64,000 nucleotides of DNA from Amarolinea aalborgensis (GCF_900491745.1 NZ_UETR01000004.1:186001-250000), one strand, 5' to 3'. Shown: positions 17,457-26,334, counted from the stretch's first letter. Program-made: numbers and translations. The notes: a model not told the origin generated them from the letters alone.

Positions 17457-18710
17457 GTGAATCTCATGGACGAGGCTCGTGAACGGGCCGTTGAGGTGCT
17501 GCAGCGCTGCAGTACGCCGATCGGTTTCAAAGCATCGGGGCTGGCCCGCGGCTACCCGCACGTGTGGGCGCGCGACAGCATGATCACCGCCCTCGGCGCG
17601 GCGTGGGCCGAGCCATCGCTCTTCCTGGCGCCCTTCCGCGCCTCGCTCGATACCCTGGGCGCGTATCAGTCGGCGTTGGGCCTCATTCCCCTCAACGTGG
17701 ACGTCGCGAGCCAGACTGTCTCCACCGAAAACGCAGGCGCGGTGGATGCCAACCTGTGGTACATCCTGGGCCACTACTACCACTGGCTGCTCACGCACGA
17801 TGACGCCTACCTGCGCGCCGCGTTTCCCCATCTGCAGCGCGCGCTGCTTTGGCTGCGCTACCAGGACATGAACGAATGCGGCCTGCTCGAAGTGCCCGAG
17901 GCCGGCGATTGGATGGATTTGCTCTCCGTCCGCTATAATGTCCTGTATGACAACGCTCTGTACGTGGCTTGCCTGGTCGCGTTTGTGCGCATGGCTGCGG
18001 CCTGCAACGCGGACGCCGACGGGGCCGCCATCTGGGCCGATGGGGTGGGCGAACGGCTGAACCTGCTGCTGTGGGTCAACCGCTGCTGGGAACCGGAGCA
18101 TTGGGCCGAACAGCTGGCGCGGCTCAAGGCGATGCGCCTGGAATGGTATATGCTTTATCACAACGTAGGCACCATCTCCAGCCGACCATTTTACCTGCCC
18201 TGGGTGGCTTTCCGTGAGTTCGGCGACTACTGTGATGTCCTGGGCAATACGCTGGCGATTCTCACCGGCGTGGCGGACAGCGAGCGGCGAGAGATCATTC
18301 TGCGCCATCTGTACCAGGTGGGCGCGGGCAGCCCTTATCCGAGCAAGGCCATTCATCCCGTGATCTATCCGGGCCAGGCTGAGTGGCGCGAATACTATCG
18401 CAGCCGCAACCTCAACCTGCCGCACCAGTATCACAACGGCGGCATCTGGCCTTTCATCGGTGGGTTTCACGTGGCCGCGCTGGTGCGCCAGGGGTGGCTC
18501 GACGATGCCGAGCGGCTGCTGCACGACCTGGCGGCCGCCAACCGTCGCGGCGCGTATGAGCCGTGGGAATTCAACGAATGGCTGCACGGGCAGACCGGCA
18601 ACCCGATGGGGTATCCATTCCAAGCCTGGTCGGCCGGCATGTACTTATACGCGTACGAGGCGCTCCGGCAGCGGCGCCTGCCCTTATTCGACGACTTGAT
18701 CCAATCGTGA
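17457..18710 (+). CDS. GH100 / amylo-alpha-1,6-glucosidase-like glycosidase
   Basis: 417 residues with the motifs of (alpha/alpha)6-barrel glycosidases: YPHVWARDSMITALGA near the start, ENAGAVDANLWYILGHYYHWL, EAGDWMDLL, and HNGGIWPFIGGFHVAAL near the end. The combination resembles neutral invertases (GH100) and the glycogen-debranching C-domain. No signal peptide, so it acts inside the cell. The GTG at 17457 follows AAAGGGGGAAG; an in-frame ATG lies three codons later. It sits 20 bp after the importer permease, which suggests that the importer brings in an oligosaccharide that this enzyme cleaves. Exact bond specificity is not readable. Confidence 0.75.
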   Translation: MNLMDEARERAVEVLQRCSTPIGFKASGLARGYPHVWARDSMITALGAAWAEPSLFLAPFRASLDTLGAYQSALGLIPLNVDVASQTVSTENAGAVDANLWYILGHYYHWLLTHDDAYLRAAFPHLQRALLWLRYQDMNECGLLEVPEAGDWMDLLSVRYNVLYDNALYVACLVAFVRMAAACNADADGAAIWADGVGERLNLLLWVNRCWEPEHWAEQLARLKAMRLEWYMLYHNVGTISSRPFYLPWVAFREFGDYCDVLGNTLAILTGVADSERREIILRHLYQVGAGSPYPSKAIHPVIYPGQAEWREYYRSRNLNLPHQYHNGGIWPFIGGFHVAALVRQGWLDDAERLLHDLAAANRRGAYEPWEFNEWLHGQTGNPMGYPFQAWSAGMYLYAYEALRQRRLPLFDDLIQS

Positions 18711-18714
18711 TGAC

Positions 18715-18867
18715 AGCTGCTCAGGCATCCTGCGCCGATGACGGCCGCCGAATGAATTCGGGCCGCAAGGGCGTTCCGCCACCAGGTCGGCCTACGCCGA
18801 CCGGCACTGCGTCCACGTAGGTGGATGCCCGGCGGTACACCCATCAGGTGCGATTTCAATCGCTTGC
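18715..18867 (+). repeat. Dispersed structured repeat, copy A
   Basis: One of four related intergenic elements. Its core runs from GCCGCCGAATGAATTCGGGC at 18744 to GATTTCAATCGC near 18863 and contains a GGTCGGC..GCCGACC palindrome. It ends 33 bp before the SIR2-CHAT gene. The 5' extension CTCAGGCATCCTG is shared with copy C. Confidence 0.85.
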
Positions 18868-18900
18868 AACGGCGCACCGCTGACTCGAACGAGGCATGAC

Positions 18901-21273
18901 ATGGCAAACCTGCAGTTATCGCCTGATCTGCGCGACACGCTGGCGCGCGGCAGCCTGGCCGTCTTTTGGGGCGGCGACCTGCCGCAGGCGCTGACTGGGC
19001 TCCCCAGCCGGCTGGACCTGGCGCAGCGCCTGGCTGCGCACATCAATTATAGGGGCCGCGATCAATCCCTGGAGGCGGTCGCGCAGGCTCAGGTGAGCCG
19101 CCAATCCGGTTATGTCCGCGAGTTGAATCAGTTCATCCTCCAAGAACTGGGCGAACAGCGCCGCCAACCGCAGGCGGTGCACCGCCTGGCCGCACGACTG
19201 CCGGTCAGCGAGTACATCGTCACCGCGTACGATGGCTTGCTTGAAGATGCGATGCATGGCGTCCGGCCGTACAATTATCCGGTCGTTGTCAATGCCAGCG
19301 TCGGCAACTTGGACCTGCTCAATCCCAATCTGCCAACCCTGATTTGGCTGTATGGCCGCGTACGTGAACAGCAGAGCCTGGTGGTGACGCGCGACGCCCA
19401 TCTGCGCCTGGTAAACGATCCAGCCAACGCCGGCGTGCTCAACCACGTGCGCGACGTGATGCGCGTCAAAACCCTGCTCTTCATCGGCTACGACCTGTCG
19501 GACGTTGATTTTGAGCTGCTGTACACCTCCGTCCTGACCGCGGCCGGGCCGCTGGCGCGGCGGGCTTTTGCCGTGCAGCCGGGCCTGGATCCCGACCAGC
19601 GCCTGACCTGGCAGCAGCGCAATGTCGAGCTGATTGACGCCGACCCACTGGCCGTGCTCAGCAGCCTGCTCAACCTGCCCATTCCCGATCTCCCATCTCC
19701 AGCCCCCGATCTCCGGTCTCCGGTCCCCGACGTTACGCCCATTCCACCCACGGAGGTGAAACCAGCCATGCCCACACTGCCCAGTTCTGCGGCCCTGAAC
19801 AAACTGTTGCGCCAGTTGACTGCGGACGACATTGATACCATCCTGCTGGAGCCGGACTTTCAAAATGTGCGCGACAGCGCCGGACCGACCTTGAACAACC
19901 TGCGCCTCAAGTTGATCGAATATGCCGAGAAGCGGCTCAAAGTGCCTGTGCTCCTCGAATTGATCTATGGCATCAACGCGGACGCCTACCTCCAAATCAT
20001 GGGCGCGCCCCCTGAAGGACAGCCCCCCGCCCCAAACACGTCTTCGACGCCGGGCGGTGCGGAGTCGAGAGGTTCGACCCCAGGACAAATAGCATCCACC
20101 CCTTCGCCGTCGGCCCGCCGCCTCATCACCTACCACAACTTCGAGGTGCGCATTCGCAGCGGCGCCGCGACCGGCCAGTACAGCGTGGAAACCACGAGCG
20201 ACCTGGGCGGCCAGGCTGACGCCACCGTCGCTTTTGATCCGGCTGATGTGGACTTCACGCGGCTGCTTAACCGCTTCGGCGTCCTGCGCGGCTTTACCGC
20301 CGATGAACCTGCCGACGCGTCCGCCACGCGCACGCCAGGGCCAGTGCGCTCCAGCCTGCCGCCGGCCGAGAAAGATTTGGCTCAGCTCGGCTACCGCTTG
20401 CAGCAGCTGGCCTTTCCGCCCGCTGTCTACAACCGCCTGCTGACTGCGCAGAGCAAACTGGGCGAGAATGACAGCCTGCGCATCCGCCTGCGCCTTGATC
20501 CACCCGAGTTGGCGGTGCTGCCCTGGGAACTGCTGACCGACGCCGCGCCAGGTCCGGGCGTGATCACCGATTTCTGGGGCTTGAACCAAAAAATGTCGCT
20601 CGTGCGCTTCCCCGCGGTCGCCAAGACGACCGCGCCCGTGGCTTCGCCCACACCGCTGCGCATCCTGCTGGCCGTGGCCGGGCCGAGCGATCAGCGCGCC
20701 CTGCAGACGGCCGACGAGATTGCGCGCGTGCGCGCCGCGCTGGCGCCGCTGGGCAGCCACATCGAGCTGGTGGAGTTGGATCACGTGATGGCGGTTGACC
20801 TGCTGCCGCGCCTGCGCGAGACGTTTCATATTCTACATTTTATCGGGCACGGCACGTTCGACCAGGCCAGCAGCACCGGCCAGCTCATCCTGGAAGATGA
20901 AAACCACAAGAGCGACCCCCTCGACGCTAGGTCCTTGGGCCAGCTGCTCAACGGCAGCACCATTCGCCTGGTGTTCCTCAACGCCTGCGAGACCGCACAA
21001 ACCGCCAGCCGCACAGACGCCTACGGCGTGGCCGATGTCCTGGTCAAGGCGGGAGTGCCGGCTGTGGTTGCCATGCAAACGGCCGTGCGCGATGATTACG
21101 CGATTCTGTTTGCGCAGCAGTTCTACCGCGGCGTGACGCAGGGCCTGATGCTCGATGACTGCGTCGTGAATGGCCGCTGGGCGGTCCGGCTGAAAGCCGG
21201 CTCCGGCAGCTTCGATTGGGCCATTCCGGTGCTCACCACGCGCGTCTCCGACGGACGTTTGTTCAAGCCGTAG
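18901..21273 (+). CDS. SIR2-like / effector-associated-like / CHAT protease fusion
   Basis: 790 residues in three parts. Residues 1-260 resemble a SIR2_2 NAD-binding domain (FIGYDLSDVDFELLY at 194-208), but the active residues are changed: the usual TTNYD reads TAYD (108-111) and the LHG histidine reads LYG (150-152), and the GAGxS loop reads WGGDL. Residues 295-368 form an all-helical unit like effector-associated (death-fold) domains. Residues about 490-790 are a CHAT caspase-like protease with intact His650 (HFIGHG) and Cys696 (FLNACETA). CHAT proteases act in bacterial cell-death and defence. A dead SIR2 domain may sense NAD-like ligands and control the protease. It opens a defence island on this strand. 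Confidence 0.85.
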   Translation: MANLQLSPDLRDTLARGSLAVFWGGDLPQALTGLPSRLDLAQRLAAHINYRGRDQSLEAVAQAQVSRQSGYVRELNQFILQELGEQRRQPQAVHRLAARLPVSEYIVTAYDGLLEDAMHGVRPYNYPVVVNASVGNLDLLNPNLPTLIWLYGRVREQQSLVVTRDAHLRLVNDPANAGVLNHVRDVMRVKTLLFIGYDLSDVDFELLYTSVLTAAGPLARRAFAVQPGLDPDQRLTWQQRNVELIDADPLAVLSSLLNLPIPDLPSPAPDLRSPVPDVTPIPPTEVKPAMPTLPSSAALNKLLRQLTADDIDTILLEPDFQNVRDSAGPTLNNLRLKLIEYAEKRLKVPVLLELIYGINADAYLQIMGAPPEGQPPAPNTSSTPGGAESRGSTPGQIASTPSPSARRLITYHNFEVRIRSGAATGQYSVETTSDLGGQADATVAFDPADVDFTRLLNRFGVLRGFTADEPADASATRTPGPVRSSLPPAEKDLAQLGYRLQQLAFPPAVYNRLLTAQSKLGENDSLRIRLRLDPPELAVLPWELLTDAAPGPGVITDFWGLNQKMSLVRFPAVAKTTAPVASPTPLRILLAVAGPSDQRALQTADEIARVRAALAPLGSHIELVELDHVMAVDLLPRLRETFHILHFIGHGTFDQASSTGQLILEDENHKSDPLDARSLGQLLNGSTIRLVFLNACETAQTASRTDAYGVADVLVKAGVPAVVAMQTAVRDDYAILFAQQFYRGVTQGLMLDDCVVNGRWAVRLKAGSGSFDWAIPVLTTRVSDGRLFKP

Positions 21274-21333
21274 GTCACCCCTCCGGCGTGACGACGCTCG
21301 CGGCCGCAGAGGTTGCTTCTCTCGTCCAACGTC

Positions 21334-21353
21334 GTCCGGCCAGGAAGCCGGAC
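21334..21353. other. Short perfect hairpin
   Basis: GTCCGGC at 21334-21340 pairs with GCCGGAC at 21347-21353 around a 6-base loop, 61 bp after the SIR2-CHAT stop. It could be a weak terminator, but no T-run follows. Confidence 0.5.
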
Positions 21354-21390
21354 CTACGGGAACTGAAGCATGATTGAAGGAGAAAACTAA

Positions 21391-21966
21391 ATGCCATTAC
21401 CAACGCGCGCCGAGGCCTGGGCGCTGGTGTGCGAATGGGTGCAGGCGGACAGCCTGCGCAAGCATATGCTGGCTGTGGAAGCCGGGCTGCGCGCCTATGC
21501 GCGCAAATACGGCGAGGACGAGGCGTTGTGGGGCGTCACCGGCCTGGTGCATGACCTGGACTTCGAGCGTTTTCCCAACATGGATGACCTGGTGGATGGG
21601 CATCCGCGTACGGAGTTGCGATTGTTTCGCGCCCTGGACTGGCCGCCGGAGCTGATCCACGCTGTGGAAGCGCACGCCACCTACCTGGGCGTCCCGTCCG
21701 TCAGCCGCCTGGACAAAGCCCTCCTGGCCGTGGATGAGCTGACCGGTCTGATCATGGCCGTGGGCTATGTGCGTCCGAGCAAGAGCCTGGCCGATGTCGA
21801 GGTCAGGTCGGTCAAGAAGAAGTGGAAAGACAAAGCCTTCACCGCGGCCATCAACCGCCAGGAGATCGAGCACTACACCGCCGCGTTGGGCGAACCGCTG
21901 GATGAGCACATCCAGACCGTGCTGACCGCGCTGCAGGGCATTGCCGCAGACCTGGGGTTGGGCTGA
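21391..21966 (+). CDS. HD-domain metal-dependent hydrolase
   Basis: 191 residues with the HD-fold pattern SLRKHMLAVE, LVHDLDFE and EAHATYLGV, giving the metal-binding histidines and the central HD pair. Related proteins hydrolyse phosphate esters of nucleotides. The substrate is unknown. AAGGAGAAAAC lies just upstream of the ATG. It lies between the SIR2-CHAT gene and the MntA-HepT pair on the same strand; HD hydrolases are widespread housekeeping proteins, so a defence role is only suggested by position. Confidence 0.82.
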   Translation: MPLPTRAEAWALVCEWVQADSLRKHMLAVEAGLRAYARKYGEDEALWGVTGLVHDLDFERFPNMDDLVDGHPRTELRLFRALDWPPELIHAVEAHATYLGVPSVSRLDKALLAVDELTGLIMAVGYVRPSKSLADVEVRSVKKKWKDKAFTAAINRQEIEHYTAALGEPLDEHIQTVLTALQGIAADLGLG

Positions 21967-21979
21967 AAGGTCATGGCAG

Positions 21980-22007
21980 TTGCACGAAGCGACAGGATAC
22001 GTATAAT
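21980..22007 (+). promoter_or_regulatory. Sigma-70 promoter for a leaderless mntA-hepT transcript
   Basis: TTGCAC at 21980-21985, 16 bp, and a perfect TATAAT at 22002-22007. The ATG at 22015 sits seven bases after the -10 box, where transcription would begin, so the mRNA would have essentially no leader. Confidence 0.65.
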
Positions 22008-22014
22008 CACAGTG

Positions 22015-22308
22015 ATGGACACTCAACACAACCTGCTCCAAAACCGGCGCAATGAAATTTTGCGCCTGGCCGCCATCTACGGCGCGCGCAACATCCGTAT
22101 CTTTGGTTCGGTGGCCCGCGGCGACGCGCGCCTTGACAGCGACATAGACTTTCTCGTTGACATGGAGCCTGGGCGCAGCTTGTTCGACCTCGGCGGATTA
22201 CTGGTCGCCTTGCAAGCTGCGCTTGGCGTCGAAGTGGACGTGGTGACCGAGAAAGGACTACGACCGCGGATCCGGGAACAGGTGTTACGTGAGGCCGTGC
22301 CCCTATGA
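22015..22308 (+). CDS. mntA: MntA-type nucleotidyltransferase antitoxin
   Basis: 97 residues with the minimal nucleotidyltransferase motif GSVARG (31-36) followed by DSDID (D43, D45) and a third acidic strand VEVDVV. In MntA-HepT systems this enzyme adds AMP groups to a tyrosine of the HepT toxin and silences it. The ATG at 22015 is favoured because a strong promoter puts the transcript start there; a longer reading from 21973 would run through the promoter. The stop overlaps the hepT start by four bases. Confidence 0.9.
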   Translation: MDTQHNLLQNRRNEILRLAAIYGARNIRIFGSVARGDARLDSDIDFLVDMEPGRSLFDLGGLLVALQAALGVEVDVVTEKGLRPRIREQVLREAVPL

Positions 22309-22634
22309 GAAGTGACCGGGAACGACTGCTGGACATCCTGGAAGCCATTGAAAAGATCGCTCGCTACTCTGCCCGCGATATCGATGCTTTTGCCGATGAT
22401 GAGAGGCAGCAGGTTTGGGTCATTCATCATCTACAAATCATCGGCGAGGCAGCCTACGGGTTGTCTCAGCGGTTCAGAGCCGAGCATCCCGAAATCTCGT
22501 GGGGAGCAATCATCGGTATGCGCCACGTGCTGGCGCACGGTTACTTCGAGATTGACCTGGATATCGTGTGGGCTGCCGTTCAGCATGACCTGCCACCGTT
22601 GCGAGATGCCATCGCAGCCATCCTCGCCCAATGA
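22305..22634 (+). CDS. hepT: HepT-like HEPN ribonuclease toxin (DUF86)
   Basis: 109 residues, all helical, with the HEPN catalytic motif R73-x4-H78-x-Y80 (RHVLAHGY). HepT cleaves RNA; the tyrosine is the residue AMPylated by MntA. The gene overlaps mntA by four bases and the next gene (restriction-modification) by four bases, so all three are translationally coupled. Such linkage puts the toxin under the same control as the restriction enzyme and may serve as a backup if restriction fails. Confidence 0.92.
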   Translation: MRSDRERLLDILEAIEKIARYSARDIDAFADDERQQVWVIHHLQIIGEAAYGLSQRFRAEHPEISWGAIIGMRHVLAHGYFEIDLDIVWAAVQHDLPPLRDAIAAILAQ

Positions 22635-25426
22635 AGATGGCGACGTTGACCCCACATGCCTTCGTGGCCAAGTGGCGCAAGGTCACGCTCAAGGAGAGCG
22701 CGGCCACGAAGGAGCATTTCCTTGACCTGTGCAGCCTGCTGGGGCATCCCACACCCGCCGCGGCCGACGCCGAGGGCACACACTTCACCTTCGAGTACGG
22801 CGCGGCCAAGCTGGGCGGCGGCCAGGGCTTTGCCGATGTCTTCAAACGCGGCTTCTTCGGCTGGGAGTACAAGGGCAAGCACGCCAACCTGGACAGGGCC
22901 TACTTGCAGCTCCTGCAGTACCGCGCCGCGCTGCACAACCCGCCGCTGCTCGTGGTCAGCGACATCGAGACCATCGTCATCCACCCCAACTTCGTCAACC
23001 GCGCCAACACGCCCACGACCCTGACCCTGGACGACCTGCTGACGCCGGCCGGCCTGGAGCGGCTGCGCGCGGTCTTCTATCACCCGACTTTCTTCGAGAC
23101 GGCCGAGACGCCGGAGATGGTCACGCGGCGCGTGGCGGAGGAGTTCGCGCGCCTGGCCGATCTGCTGCGTGCGGACGGCCATGAACCGCTGGCGATTGCG
23201 CATTTCCTGATCCGCCTGCTCTTCTGCCTCTTCGCTGAGGACGTGGGGCTGCTGCCGGAGGGGCTCTTTGGTCGGCTGGTCACGCGCACGCGCGCGCAGC
23301 CGGCCGCGTTCGCCGGCCAGTTGAGCCAGCTCTTCGCGGCGATGACGAGCGGCGGCTGGTTTGGCGCAGAGCCGATTCCGCATGTTAACGGCGGCCTCTT
23401 CGACAACGCCGCGGTCTTGCCGCTGAGCGCGGAGGGGCTGGACGTGCTGGCCCGCGTCGCCGGCGCGGACTGGTCGGCGATTGACGCCACGATCTTCGGC
23501 ACGCTGTTCGAGCGCGGGCTGGATCCGGCCAAGCGCAGCCAGCTCGGCGCGCACTACACCAGCCGCGAGGACATCCTGCTGATCGTAGAGCCGGTGCTGA
23601 TGGCGCCGCTGCGCCGGCGGTGGGCCAGCGTGCAGGCGCAGGCGCAGGGGCTGGCCGCCCAGCGCGATCAGGCCAAAGGGCCAAAGCGCGCCGGTCTGCA
23701 GCGCAAGCTGCAAGACCTGCTGCTGGACTTTGCGACCGAGCTGGCGCGCGTCAGCGTGCTGGACCCCGCGGCCGGCAGCGGTAATTTCCTCTACCTGGCG
23801 CTGCTGTCGCTGCTCGACCTGTGGAAGGCGGTGTACGACCGGATGCTGGCGCTGGGGTTGACGCCGGTGTCGCCGCTGGAGGGCATTGCGCCGTCGCCGG
23901 GGCAGCTCTACGGCATCGAGATCAACCCGTATGCGCACGAGCTGGCGCAGGCCACGATCTGGATCGGCTACATCCAATGGCTGCGCAGCAACGGCTTCGG
24001 CGCGCCGCCGGAACCGATCCTCAAGCCGATCCAAACCGTGCGCCGCATGGACGCTATCCTGGCCTACGATGCGGCCGGGCAGCCGGTGGAGCCGGCGTGG
24101 CCGCAGGCCGATGTGATCATCGGCAACCCGCCGTTTTTGGGCGGCGGCAAAATCCGCAGCGAGTTGGGCGACGCGTACACCCAGGACCTGTTCAAGCTCT
24201 ATGGCGATCGCCTGCCCAACTTCAGCGACCTGGTGTGCTACTGGTTCGAGAAGGCGCGGGCCATGATCGAAACTGGCAGAGCCAAGCGCGCCGGCCTGCT
24301 GGCGACGCAGGGTATTCGGGGTGGAGCCAATCGCACGGTGCTGGAGCGAATCAAACAGACAGGCGACATCTTCTGGGCGCAGTCGGACCGGGACTGGGTT
24401 CTCGACGGCGCGACCGTTCATGTCTCAATGGTCGGTTTCGACAATGGCCATGAGCAGATTCGAGTGCTTGACGGTCAAGCTGTTGAGATGATTAACTCTG
24501 ACCTGACCAAAGGCGTTGATCTGACGACGGCACGCTTGCTTAGCGAGAACCGAAATATCTCATTTGTTGGCCCATCTCCCAAAGCCCCGTTTGATATTGA
24601 GTTTGACGAGGCTCAAACACTCCTGGCAAGGCCAATCAATGTCAACGGGCGCCCGAACTCTGACATCGTTCGCCCGGTGGTCAGCGCCATTGATCTTGTT
24701 CAGAACGGCCGCCATAAGTGGACAATTGATTTTGGCATGATGGACATTGACGAGGCATCTCAGTACGAAGCGCCGTTCGAGTTTGTGCGACAACACATCT
24801 TGCCGGTCCGGGCTTCGCGCCGGGATGACTATCGCGGCCAGTGGTGGCAGTATGCGAGACCACGCCCAGAAATGCGTACCGCTCTTAAAGGCAAGGTGCG
24901 GTTCATTGCCACCCCACGTGTCTCGAAACATCGGGTCTTCGTCTGGCTCAGTGAAACCATCTTGGCAAATGACGGTACGGTTGTTTTTGCGGCTGACAGC
25001 GACTATGTGTTTGGAGTGCTTCACTCTCGACTTCACGAACTCTGGGCGCGTCGCATGGGCACGCAATTACGTGAGGCCGAAAGCGGTTTCCGCTACACCC
25101 CCACTACCTGCTTCGAGACTTTTCCCTTCCCGTGGCCGCCGGGGCAGGAGCCGGGGGACGATGGCCGCGTGCAGGCGATTGCCGCGGCGGCGCAGGAGCT
25201 GGTGCGTCTGCGCGACGCGTGGCTCAATCCGCCCGGCGCCAGCGAGGCCGAGTTGAAAAAGCGCACGCTGACCAACCTGTACAACCAGCGGCCCACCTGG
25301 CTGGACCAGGCGCACAAGCGGCTGGATGCGGCCGTGTTGGCGGCCTACGGCTGGCCCGCGGACCTCGACGATGAGCAAATTCTGGCGCGGCTGCTGGCGC
25401 TGAACCTGGCGCGGCGTGGGGGATGA
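22631..25426 (+). CDS. MmeI-like type IIG restriction-modification enzyme
   Basis: 931 residues in MmeI order. The N-terminal nuclease has D69-x9-E79-x-K81 (FADVFKRGFFGWEYK), the exact spacing of the MmeI PD-(D/E)xK site. A helical spacer (about 120-330) is followed by an adenine methyltransferase with motif I DPAAGSGNF (about 377-385) and motif IV GNPPF (497-501). The target-recognition region spans about 560-815, then a conserved tail. One polypeptide therefore cuts and methylates. The DNA for the recognition region (about 24310-25080) is visibly more AT-rich than the rest, as expected if that part was exchanged. It is coupled to mntA-hepT upstream. Confidence 0.9.
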   Translation: MKMATLTPHAFVAKWRKVTLKESAATKEHFLDLCSLLGHPTPAAADAEGTHFTFEYGAAKLGGGQGFADVFKRGFFGWEYKGKHANLDRAYLQLLQYRAALHNPPLLVVSDIETIVIHPNFVNRANTPTTLTLDDLLTPAGLERLRAVFYHPTFFETAETPEMVTRRVAEEFARLADLLRADGHEPLAIAHFLIRLLFCLFAEDVGLLPEGLFGRLVTRTRAQPAAFAGQLSQLFAAMTSGGWFGAEPIPHVNGGLFDNAAVLPLSAEGLDVLARVAGADWSAIDATIFGTLFERGLDPAKRSQLGAHYTSREDILLIVEPVLMAPLRRRWASVQAQAQGLAAQRDQAKGPKRAGLQRKLQDLLLDFATELARVSVLDPAAGSGNFLYLALLSLLDLWKAVYDRMLALGLTPVSPLEGIAPSPGQLYGIEINPYAHELAQATIWIGYIQWLRSNGFGAPPEPILKPIQTVRRMDAILAYDAAGQPVEPAWPQADVIIGNPPFLGGGKIRSELGDAYTQDLFKLYGDRLPNFSDLVCYWFEKARAMIETGRAKRAGLLATQGIRGGANRTVLERIKQTGDIFWAQSDRDWVLDGATVHVSMVGFDNGHEQIRVLDGQAVEMINSDLTKGVDLTTARLLSENRNISFVGPSPKAPFDIEFDEAQTLLARPINVNGRPNSDIVRPVVSAIDLVQNGRHKWTIDFGMMDIDEASQYEAPFEFVRQHILPVRASRRDDYRGQWWQYARPRPEMRTALKGKVRFIATPRVSKHRVFVWLSETILANDGTVVFAADSDYVFGVLHSRLHELWARRMGTQLREAESGFRYTPTTCFETFPFPWPPGQEPGDDGRVQAIAAAAQELVRLRDAWLNPPGASEAELKKRTLTNLYNQRPTWLDQAHKRLDAAVLAAYGWPADLDDEQILARLLALNLARRGG

Positions 25427-25459
25427 CACCCGCCGCGTGGTAGTGGTAGGGCAAGCGAG

Positions 25460-25960
25460 TCAGTGAGGACGCCACACCTGGATACCTGGTACTCGTTTGA
25501 AGTCTTCATCGTTTGTCGCCAGGTGTCGAATGCGTTGTTTCTCCATGAAGGCCACGATAAGGGAGTCATTGGCCATCAAGCCGTACTCTTGGCGCACCAA
25601 GCGGCTGGCGTGTACGTGCACGTAAGTGATTGGTTCGATGCTTACACCCAACCGATAGATGACGCTGGCGATAGTGCTATGTCGTGTTAGCCCCTTGACG
25701 ACATCCGGATGCGTTTTCAGATACTGGACGAGCGGCAGGCCTCGCAAGTCGCTCTGTTCAGATGCTTCCTGCAGGATGGCTCGGTGAGTTACTTCCATGG
25801 CGACGACAACCGATGTCATCGCCTCGACCTCGCCGCGAGCGGTGCGTTGGAAAAAGGCAGCACAGGCTTGCGCCAACGCGTCTTTGCCGGTCCAGTAATA
25901 CGTGAAGAGGTTGGCGTCAACGAAGACTTTGGCGCCAGCGGGCAAGTCCTTTAGCCTCAC
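25460..25960 (-). CDS. PIN-domain ribonuclease toxin (VapC-like)
   Basis: 166 residues. Conserved PIN acidic residues are visible: D in VFVDANLF, E in AMEVTHRAI, and the C-terminal pair D in MANDSLIVAF and D in LATNDEDF. PIN toxins cut tRNA or rRNA. It starts within the stop of the DUF104 antitoxin gene (4-base overlap). It faces the restriction gene tail-to-tail. Confidence 0.88.
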   Translation of the reverse strand: MRLKDLPAGAKVFVDANLFTYYWTGKDALAQACAAFFQRTARGEVEAMTSVVVAMEVTHRAILQEASEQSDLRGLPLVQYLKTHPDVVKGLTRHSTIASVIYRLGVSIEPITYVHVHASRLVRQEYGLMANDSLIVAFMEKQRIRHLATNDEDFKRVPGIQVWRPH

Positions 25961-26226
25961 AGTGTCTCGCTCTCATCATATAAACTGGCTTCCTCTGCCA
26001 ACCAGCGGCGGAACGTTTGATCCTGAAGGCTCCAGGCGCCCATCATGTCCGCGACGAAACGTGCCGTTTCATCTGGCGAAAACTTCTCAGTTGCCAGGAT
26101 ATCATCGCTAACCAGATAAAGCTGAACTTCCTGATGCTCTACCAGGCCCACTGGCTTCTGCAGGGGACGGAAGATGCCGCTCTCATAGACAGCCGGAATC
26201 ACGTTTGTTGATATCATCATGCTCAC
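25957..26226 (-). CDS. DUF104-family antitoxin
   Basis: 89 residues starting IPAVYESGIFRPLQKPVGLVEHQEVQLYL, the beta-rich N-terminus of the AF2212/DUF104 antitoxins that accompany PIN toxins. The rest is acidic and helical and would wrap the toxin. It is the first gene of a two-gene operon with the PIN gene. Start choice among three nearby Met codons (26226-26217) is uncertain. Confidence 0.82.
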   Translation of the reverse strand: MSMMISTNVIPAVYESGIFRPLQKPVGLVEHQEVQLYLVSDDILATEKFSPDETARFVADMMGAWSLQDQTFRRWLAEEASLYDESETL

Positions 26227-26334
26227 CCACTTTCAAGGTGCCATGATTTTACCATCTTGCACTCGTTGTGGCAATCGCTCATGTCATCCTGCCTATCTGG
26301 CGCAAGAAGGTGTGGTGGTCGCCGCTTGCCAACA

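Noticed and set aside
17442..18623. 393-codon minus-strand frame opposite the GH100-like gene
   Set aside because: No ribosome-binding site or domain, and the plus strand carries the glycosidase motifs.
18916..20829. 637-codon minus-strand open frame opposite SIR2-CHAT
   Set aside because: No domain; it is a GC-driven shadow of the plus-strand gene, which has catalytic motifs.
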